Assembly (NCBI GenBank): GCA_012516015.1
Contig: JAAYXG010000645.1
Span: forward strand, 1 to 11,276
Direction of reading: 5' to 3'
DNA: 11,276 nucleotides
Source of the DNA: Lysobacteraceae bacterium
Lineage (GTDB): Bacteria > Pseudomonadota > Gammaproteobacteria > Steroidobacterales > Steroidobacteraceae
In this document: piece by piece, positions 6,670 to 11,276 of the stretch
How positions within the stretch are numbered: the first letter of the stretch is position 1
How the letters are laid out: the number at the start of each line of letters is the position of its first letter
Notes under the pieces: generated by a model
Databases searched by the model: none
Told to the model about the DNA's origin: nothing
The model's input: only the letters and a program-made list of their open reading frames with translations
Position numbers and translations under genes: made by a program

Positions 6670-7098
6670 TCAGCCCACGATATAGCGTTCCAGCTGATCG
6701 ATGGTCTGCTGCTGCTCGTCGATGACTGCTTTCACGAGGTCGCCGATGGAGATGATCCCGATCAACTGACCCCGCTCCACGACGGGGAGATGGCGGATCC
6801 GTCGCTCAGTCATGATCTCCATACACCGATGAACGTCCTCGTCCGGCGACACGGTTGTGACAGGCGAGCTCATGATCTGCCACACCGGCGTGTCCGCGCT
6901 CGAGCGGCCGAGCAGGATGACCTTGCGGGCGTAATCACGCTCGGAAACGATGCCCACCAGCTCGTCGGCTTGTACGACGGGCAGCGCGCCGATGTATTTG
7001 TCCGCCATCAGCTGAATCGCCTTAATGACGGGATCTTCGGGTTCGATCGACCAGAGATGGGGGTCTTTCTGGGAGAGCAGGTGTCGGACGCGCAGCAT
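6670..7098 (-). CDS. Two-CBS-domain protein
   Basis: The protein has 142 residues and starts at ATG 7098, with AAGGAGGG 6 bases upstream (7105-7112). It consists of a tandem CBS pair (Bateman module) and nothing else. CBS1 spans about 7-63 (GALPVV at 37-42, GIVSERDYARKV at 49-60) and CBS2 about 75-130 (RHLPVV at 102-107, GIISIGDLVKAVI at 114-126). A short helical tail, EQQQTIDQLERYIVG, follows. There is no signal peptide, so it is cytoplasmic. Stand-alone CBS pairs usually sense adenine nucleotides and regulate partner proteins; the S/T-x-x-D pattern of ribose binding is present as SERD and SIGD. The partner is unknown. The gene lies 84 bases after the DUF3280-like gene on the same strand, and the palindromic element follows its stop. 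Confidence 0.93.
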   Translation of the reverse strand: MLRVRHLLSQKDPHLWSIEPEDPVIKAIQLMADKYIGALPVVQADELVGIVSERDYARKVILLGRSSADTPVWQIMSSPVTTVSPDEDVHRCMEIMTERRIRHLPVVERGQLIGIISIGDLVKAVIDEQQQTIDQLERYIVG

Positions 7099-7182
7099 GG
7101 AAAACCCTCCTTACGGGCAAGGTCAACGCACGCGGTCCGCGAAAGCAATCCGCACATACCGACCGGCGCGGCGCGCGGCCAC

Positions 7183-7749
7183 CTAGTGCTGCGCGCTCGC
7201 GAGATCGCGTGCCATGTAGCTTACGGCCCGCGACCAGCCGGCATCGTTGTCGCCCCTGAAATCGAACGATTTCCGTCTGAGGGGCCGCCCGCTCGGCACT
7301 TCCCGAATCTCGTACGTGAGGGAGAGGATCAGCTGGCTGACGCGGTGGATCCACGCGACCATGACCTGGTCAGCGTCGAGCTCGACTGCGATGTCGATCT
7401 CGCACCCGTTGCATTTGTGGAGGTACTGAGTGCCGCGCAGCCTCTCGATCAGCTCCGCGGCAGGTGCGGCATCGACGATCTCGTAGGTCGGTATTTGCGC
7501 GAGCTCGCTGCGAAGCTGCTCGCTCACTTTGCGCAAGCGCACGGCGTGTACCTCCGCGAGGCCGGGGTCGCTCAAGTCTCCGATGATCTCGAGATCCAGA
7601 ACGAGCAGCCTCACTTTCGCTTCGCCCTCGTTGCCGCTTTGCGCGGCCTGGGAGCGATCCGCAGTGAGGAGCAGCACGCCCGCCAGCGCGAGTGCGAGCG
7701 ACGCTGCGCGCAGCAAGGTCCGGGCGCGAAACGCAAATGCATGAGTCAT
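7183..7749 (-). CDS. DUF3280-like exported protein with CNGC motif
   Basis: The protein has 188 residues and starts at ATG 7749, with AAGGA about 12 bases upstream, which is rather far. A signal peptide covers about 1-36 (LLRAASLALALAGVLLL, then RSQAAQ). The mature part has the pattern I associate with the DUF3280/DUF2380 group: VRLLVLDLEIIGD (46-58), a helix RLRKVSEQLRSELAQ, YEIVDAAPA (89-97), HKCNGCEIDIAVELDAD (111-127), VSQLILSLTYEIREVPSGR (137-155) and FRGDNDAGWSRAVSYM (164-179). Family members are small periplasmic proteins of unknown role. The two Cys of CNGC could form a disulphide or bind a cofactor, but that is inference. It precedes the CBS gene on the same strand and is divergent from the small secreted protein gene. 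Confidence 0.83.
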   Translation of the reverse strand: MTHAFAFRARTLLRAASLALALAGVLLLTADRSQAAQSGNEGEAKVRLLVLDLEIIGDLSDPGLAEVHAVRLRKVSEQLRSELAQIPTYEIVDAAPAAELIERLRGTQYLHKCNGCEIDIAVELDADQVMVAWIHRVSQLILSLTYEIREVPSGRPLRRKSFDFRGDNDAGWSRAVSYMARDLASAQH

Positions 7750-7780
7750 TGTAAGAAGGCGTCCTTGATTGCCTAGGGCG

Positions 7781-7808
7781 AGGGTAACGCCTCAGCCTCA
7801 TCCCGCAA
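7781..7808 (-). promoter_or_regulatory. Candidate promoter of the DUF3280-like gene
   Basis: Reading leftward, TTGCGG (7803-7808) and TACCCT (7781-7786) are separated by 16 bases. They lie about 30 bases before the ATG at 7749. The match to the sigma-70 consensus is only moderate (TTG of the -35; T, A and last T of the -10), so this is a guess based on spacing and position. Confidence 0.3.
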
Positions 7809-7890
7809 ACGGAAAATTCGTCGAGAGGGGCGTGAACGCGACAGTTTTCTTCACGATCGTTTCACGCGAGCTGCGCCGGCGCATTCACGC

Positions 7891-7965
7891 GGCACCTCTA
7901 AATTGCCCGCCAACCAGGACGCACCGAGGTTTGCACCGCGAGGCACCTGTACTTTGGGGCAATTA
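7891..7965. promoter_or_regulatory. Paired repeats in the leader of the small exported protein gene
   Basis: AATTGCCC (7901-7908) and GGGCAATT (7957-7964) are a perfect 8-base inverted repeat enclosing 48 bases. A direct repeat GGCACCT(C/G)TA occurs at 7891-7900 and 7942-7951, and GCACCG also recurs inside. The block ends just before the Shine-Dalgarno at 7973. It could be an operator pair or a structured 5' leader. It does not match any riboswitch I know. Confidence 0.35.
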
Positions 7966-7984
7966 CAGCAGCAAGGAGACGATG

Positions 7985-8344
7985 ATGATGTTCGGTAAAC
8001 GTTTTCTACTTTTGGGTTCGTGCGCGCTCATCGCCGTGATGCCGGTCGCTTCGCAGGCGAAGCAGGACGCGATGGATACGTGCATTCAGGCATTCGTCGC
8101 GGAGCAGCTTCCGCAAGGTCACAAGATCGAAGTCGTGAAGCGCGATACCGGTCACCGGCAATGGACCTCGAGCCGTCGCGCGCCCATCAAAGTGAGCGCG
8201 AAAGGCAAGCGCAGCGGTAAGGAGTACGCGTCGGCTACCTGCGAGATGAATCGACAGGGCGAGCTCGTCGCGATGGTCGTCAAGGGCGCGCGCATCCGCG
8301 TTGCGCAGTCGACGCCGTCGAGGATGGGCGCTCAAGGGGGTTGA
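7985..8344 (+). CDS. Small exported protein with two cysteines, unknown function
   Basis: Three ATG codons stand in a row at 7982, 7985 and 7988. AAGGAG (7973-7978) lies 3, 6 and 9 bases before them, so the second or third is the likeliest start; I give the second, 119 residues. The signal peptide runs through KRFLLLGSCALIAVMPVASQA, before KQDA. The mature protein of about 95 residues is basic (KRDTGHRQ, SSRRAPIKVSAKGKRSGKEY). It holds one Cys in DTCIQAFVAEQLP and one in SATCEMNRQGEL, which suggests a single disulphide joining a helix to a beta-sheet. Similar small periplasmic proteins are annotated only as hypothetical, as far as I know. It is a one-gene unit, with its own leader and a strong terminator after it. 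Confidence 0.8.
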   Translation: MMFGKRFLLLGSCALIAVMPVASQAKQDAMDTCIQAFVAEQLPQGHKIEVVKRDTGHRQWTSSRRAPIKVSAKGKRSGKEYASATCEMNRQGELVAMVVKGARIRVAQSTPSRMGAQGG

Positions 8345-8396
8345 GAGGAGACCGACCACCGCAAGGACGCATCCTGAGGAGTGATCTCCGCTTCGG

Positions 8397-8432
8397 TCGG
8401 ACGACGCCTCCGCGTCGTCCGATTCCTTTTTT
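8397..8432 (+). terminator. Intrinsic terminator after the small exported protein gene
   Basis: TCGGACGACGC (8397-8407) and GCGTCGTCCGA (8412-8422) form a perfect 11-base stem with a CTCC loop. The T-rich tail TTCCTTTTTT (8423-8432) follows directly. It lies 53 bases after the stop codon. It separates the small gene from the efflux operon, which must therefore have its own promoter. Confidence 0.93.
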
Positions 8433-8530
8433 GATGAGCGTCGCCGAGCCGCTCAGGCATTCAGCCCTCCCTCGATTCTCATCCGACGCCGCCGGCCGTC
8501 CGGTCCGGTCAGGCCCTTTTTCCGAGTCAA

Positions 8531-8564
8531 GAAACGTGTCCGGGGCCTCTCGGTCGAACGTTTC
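8531..8564. promoter_or_regulatory. Inverted repeat before the efflux operon, candidate operator
   Basis: GAAACGT (8531-8537) and ACGTTTC (8558-8564) are perfect complements separated by 20 bases. They end 26 bases before the adaptor ATG, in the only gap where this operon's promoter can lie. Two half-sites three helical turns apart could bind a regulator, but seven-base repeats also arise by chance. No regulator gene is present in the window. Confidence 0.25.
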
Positions 8565-8590
8565 ACGCCGAGTCGCGCTAGCATTCGAGG

Positions 8591-9667
8591 ATGATCCACC
8601 CGACATGCCGTTCCCGTGCCTCGTTCCGAGTCCTCATTCTCTGTACCCTTCTGTCGCTTGCGGCATGTTCCGGACCGATGGATGAGCCCGGCGGCGTATC
8701 CGCTGAGGCCCCCCGCATCCCGGTCGTCACGGCCGTCGCCGTGGTGCGTCCGCTCGGCATCCAGATCGAAGCGGTCGGTACGGCGCGCGCCCGCGAATCC
8801 GTCGACGTAACCTCGAAGACGACGAACACGGTCGTCGCGATCCGTTTCAAAGAGGGCGATCTCGTGCGCAAGGGAGACGTGTTGGTCGAGCTCGACAGCG
8901 CCGAGGCAAGAGCGGAGCTCGAGGAAGCGCAAGCGGCGCTGGCCGATAGCGAGAATCAGTTCAGGCGGGGGCAGGACCTCTTCACGCAGCAAGCCCTTTC
9001 GATCTCGCAGCTCGACACGATCGAGGCGACGCTCAAGGCCAACCGCGCGCGGGTCAGCGCGGCAAAGGCGCGCCTCGACGATACGGTGATCCGCGCGAGT
9101 TTCGATGGGCGCACGGGCTTTCGTCGCGTGAGCGTCGGCAGTCTCGTCAACCCCGGAACGGTCATCACGACGCTGGACGATTCCTCGGTCATCCACCTCG
9201 ATTTCACCGTACCCGAGACATACCTCTATGTGCTCGAGCGCGGTCTCGAGGTTTCGGCCCGCACGGCCGGCCTGCCGGACCGCGAGTTCAAAGGCACCGT
9301 TTCGAACATCAACTCGCGCGTCGACCCGGTCACGCGCTCGATCGTGGTGAGAGCGGAGATCCCGAACGACGACGGTTTGCTGCGTCCCGGCATGTTCATG
9401 ACCGTGACCTTATACGGCAAGCCGGAGCCGACATTGCTCGTACCCGAGGCCGCAATCGTGCCGGAGCAGGGCAAGACATTCGTCTTCGTCGTCCGCGACG
9501 ACGTCGTCGAGCGGCGCGAGGTGCGCACGGGCAAGCGGCGGCCCGGCGAGGTCGAGATCGTGGAGGGGCTGCGAGAGCACGAGCACGTCATCATCGAAGG
9601 CACGCAGAACGTGCGCGACGGCAGCCGCGTGCAAGCCGAGCTGAGCGAGCCCGCACCGAGCAGTTGA
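8591..9667 (+). CDS. RND efflux periplasmic adaptor (membrane fusion) lipoprotein
   Basis: The protein has 358 residues. ATG 8591 is the only reasonable start, because an in-frame TAG lies 12 bases upstream; the GAGG directly abutting it is too close to be a normal ribosome binding site. The lipobox LAAC gives lipidated C26. The order is typical of HlyD/AcrA-type adaptors: first beta-barrel strand and half lipoyl region (IEAVGTARARESVDVTSKTT to GDVLVELDS, 59-103), a helical hairpin (about 104-160, AEARAELEEAQAALADSENQF and onward), second lipoyl half (DDTVIRASFDGRTGFRRVSVGSLVNPG, 163-189), a beta-barrel domain (VIHLDFTVPETYLY to GMFMTVTLYG, 200-277) and a membrane-proximal domain (LLVPEAAIVPEQGKTFVFVV to the end). 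It links the inner-membrane pump to an outer-membrane channel. Twelve bases separate it from the pump gene, so they are co-transcribed. The exported compound cannot be told. Confidence 0.95.
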   Translation: MIHPTCRSRASFRVLILCTLLSLAACSGPMDEPGGVSAEAPRIPVVTAVAVVRPLGIQIEAVGTARARESVDVTSKTTNTVVAIRFKEGDLVRKGDVLVELDSAEARAELEEAQAALADSENQFRRGQDLFTQQALSISQLDTIEATLKANRARVSAAKARLDDTVIRASFDGRTGFRRVSVGSLVNPGTVITTLDDSSVIHLDFTVPETYLYVLERGLEVSARTAGLPDREFKGTVSNINSRVDPVTRSIVVRAEIPNDDGLLRPGMFMTVTLYGKPEPTLLVPEAAIVPEQGKTFVFVVRDDVVERREVRTGKRRPGEVEIVEGLREHEHVIIEGTQNVRDGSRVQAELSEPAPSS

Positions 9668-9679
9668 CGAGCACCGGTT

Positions 9680-11276
9680 ATGCGAATCTCTGAGATTTCG
9701 GTACGACGCCCGGTATTCGCGACCGTCATCAGTCTGCTGCTGCTGATTTTCGGGCTCGTCTCGCTCGAGCGGCTGCCGATTCGCGAGTACCCGGATATCG
9801 ATCGGCCGGTCGTGTCGGTGACGACGCGCTACGTCGGCGCATCGGCTCCCGTCATCGAAACGAAGATCACGCAAGTCGTCGAGGATTCGATCGCGGGTAT
9901 CGAAGGGATCCTCAAGATCGAATCGGAAAGCGAGGACGAGCGCTCGCAAGTACGCATCGAGTTCGACGTGAGCCGTAACATCGACTCGGCGGCGAACGAC
10001 GTGCGCGACCGGGTGTCGCGCATTCTCAATGACTTGCCCGAGGAAGCGGATCCGCCCGAGATCATCAAGGCGGATGCGAGTGCCGATCCCGTGATGTTCA
10101 TCAGCTTCAGCTCCGACGCCATGTCGATGCTGGAGATCACCGATTATGCCGAGCGCAATCTCATCGATCGCTTGTCGACCGTGCCCGGCGTCGCGCGCGT
10201 GAGCATCGGCGGCGCGCGTCGACCTGCGATGCGCATTTGGATCGACAGACAAGCGCTCGCCGCACGCCAACTCACCGTGACGGACATCGAGGATGCGCTG
10301 CGACGAGAGAACGTCGAGTTGCCCGCGGGGCGCATCGAATCGCGGACGCGCGAATTCTCGCTGCGCACGATCGTCGGGCTCGAGACCGAGCAGGACTTTC
10401 GCGAGCTCGTGATTGCGCGCGGCGCGGACGGACACTTGGTGCGGCTCGGCGAAGTCGCGAGCGTGCAGCTCGCGGCGGAGAACGATCGAACGTATACGCG
10501 GTATAACGGGGCGATGGGCATTTCGCTCGTCGTCGAGGCGCAGTCGAAGGCGAATACGCTCGATATCGTGCACGGCGTGCGCGCGGAGATCGACCGCATT
10601 CAGGAGAGCTTGCCGCCGGGCGCCGTGCTGAACGCCGCGGTCGACAACGCGGTTGCGATCGAAGCGGCGCTCAAGGAGGTCATGCTCGCCGTGGGCTTCG
10701 CGCTCACCGGCGTGCTCTTCGTCATCTACGCCTTCCTCGGCAGCTTCCGCGCGACGCTGATCCCGGCCGTCACGATTCCCGTGTCGATCGTCGCTTCGTT
10801 CACGGTCATGTACGCGATGGGCTATTCCGTGAACGTCTTGACGCTCCTCGGTCTCGTGCTTGCGATCGGCTTGGTCGTCGACGATGCGATCGTCGTGCTC
10901 GAAAACATCCATCGCCGCGCCGAGCTCGGCGAGCCGCCGCTCGTTGCGGCAGTGACCGGCAGTCATGAAATCGGCTTCGCCGTCATCGCGACGACGCTGA
11001 CGCTCGCGGCGGTATTCGTGCCTATTTCGTTCCTGCCGGGTGACCTCGGCCGGCTTTTCAGCGAGTTCGGTTTCACGCTCGCGGCCGCCGTGCTGTTCTC
11101 GGCGCTCGTGGCACTCACGTTGACGCCGATGATGGCATCGAAGCTGCCGGAAAGCGCCACGGAGCGTAATCGAGTCGCGCTCGCGGTGGATCGATTCTTC
11201 AAACGCGCCGCGCAGTTGTACGACGGGCGCTTGCGCTCGTTCATACGGCGCCCGTGGCTCGTGATCGGCGCCGTCG
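9680..11276 (+). CDS. RND multidrug-type efflux permease, N-terminal half (cut by window end)
   Basis: The gene starts at ATG 9680, 12 bases after the adaptor stop, and stays open to the right edge (about 532 codons of an expected 1,000-1,050). Transmembrane helix 1 follows the typical start RISEISVRRPVFATVISLLLLIFG, with LPIREYPDIDRPVVSV after it. The periplasmic porter region runs to about residue 333 (VVEDSIAGIEGI, DVRDRVSRILNDLPEEADPP, VPGVARVSIGGARRPAMRIW). Helices 2-6 follow. In helix 4, GLVLAIGLVVDDAIVVLEN carries the Asp pair D401-D402, equivalent to the proton-relay pair D407-D408 of AcrB. The protein is a proton-driven trimeric inner-membrane pump of the hydrophobe/amphiphile (HAE) group. 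It works with the upstream adaptor and a TolC-like channel encoded elsewhere. Nothing in the visible part looks broken. Confidence 0.95.
   Translation, partial: MRISEISVRRPVFATVISLLLLIFGLVSLERLPIREYPDIDRPVVSVTTRYVGASAPVIETKITQVVEDSIAGIEGILKIESESEDERSQVRIEFDVSRNIDSAANDVRDRVSRILNDLPEEADPPEIIKADASADPVMFISFSSDAMSMLEITDYAERNLIDRLSTVPGVARVSIGGARRPAMRIWIDRQALAARQLTVTDIEDALRRENVELPAGRIESRTREFSLRTIVGLETEQDFRELVIARGADGHLVRLGEVASVQLAAENDRTYTRYNGAMGISLVVEAQSKANTLDIVHGVRAEIDRIQESLPPGAVLNAAVDNAVAIEAALKEVMLAVGFALTGVLFVIYAFLGSFRATLIPAVTIPVSIVASFTVMYAMGYSVNVLTLLGLVLAIGLVVDDAIVVLENIHRRAELGEPPLVAAVTGSHEIGFAVIATTLTLAAVFVPISFLPGDLGRLFSEFGFTLAAAVLFSALVALTLTPMMASKLPESATERNRVALAVDRFFKRAAQLYDGRLRSFIRRPWLVIGAV

Noticed and set aside
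7769..7984. An N-terminal extension of the small exported protein upstream of the triple ATG
   Set aside because: The extension is Arg/Pro-rich with no family character, it would bury the signal peptide, and AAGGAG at 7973 marks the start near 7985.
9410..10966. A 518-codon leftward open frame
   Set aside because: It is the antisense shadow of the adaptor and RND permease genes, with a His/Arg/Asp-rich product typical of GC-rich shadows.

Overview
The window is GC-rich by eye, densely coded, and comes from a Gram-negative bacterium. It encodes lipoproteins, an outer-membrane barrel and an RND efflux system. Protein style and the secreted carbohydrate-active enzymes suggest a soil or plant-litter gammaproteobacterium, perhaps near Steroidobacter or the Xanthomonadales. 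That placement is inference; no 16S or other marker gene is present. I see no tRNA, rRNA, transposase, CRISPR array or phage gene.

Left part (1-6301). The 3' end of a CE15 glucuronoyl-esterase-like gene runs rightward off the left edge. It converges on a leftward group of four genes that probably form an operon. In transcription order these are: a lipoprotein with Ig-like, IPT/TIG-like and propeller-like regions (4667-6301); a predicted outer-membrane beta-barrel (3846-4670) whose possible GTG start overlaps the lipoprotein stop by four bases; a large exported (alpha/alpha)6-type glycoside hydrolase of uncertain family (1542-3800); and a class I SAM methyltransferase-like protein with a signal peptide (618-1481). 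Every protein in this half whose N-terminus is visible appears to be exported, so the locus looks devoted to the cell surface or periplasm, probably for plant-polysaccharide breakdown. The carbohydrate link rests on the CE15 gene and the hydrolase.

Middle (6302-8432). A non-coding stretch of about 370 bases ends in a 74-base palindromic element built from GTTGAC units. Next come two leftward genes, a two-CBS-domain protein and a DUF3280-like exported protein with a CNGC motif. A divergent intergenic region leads to a small rightward exported protein with two cysteines, which is followed by a very clear intrinsic terminator (8397-8432).

Right part (8591-11276). A tripartite RND efflux operon starts here: a lipid-anchored periplasmic adaptor, then after 12 bases an RND permease that is truncated by the window edge after about 532 codons. 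No outer-membrane factor or regulator lies in the window.

No complete novel system is evident. The parts most worth a second look are the lipoprotein/barrel/hydrolase/exported-methyltransferase operon and the 74-base palindrome.
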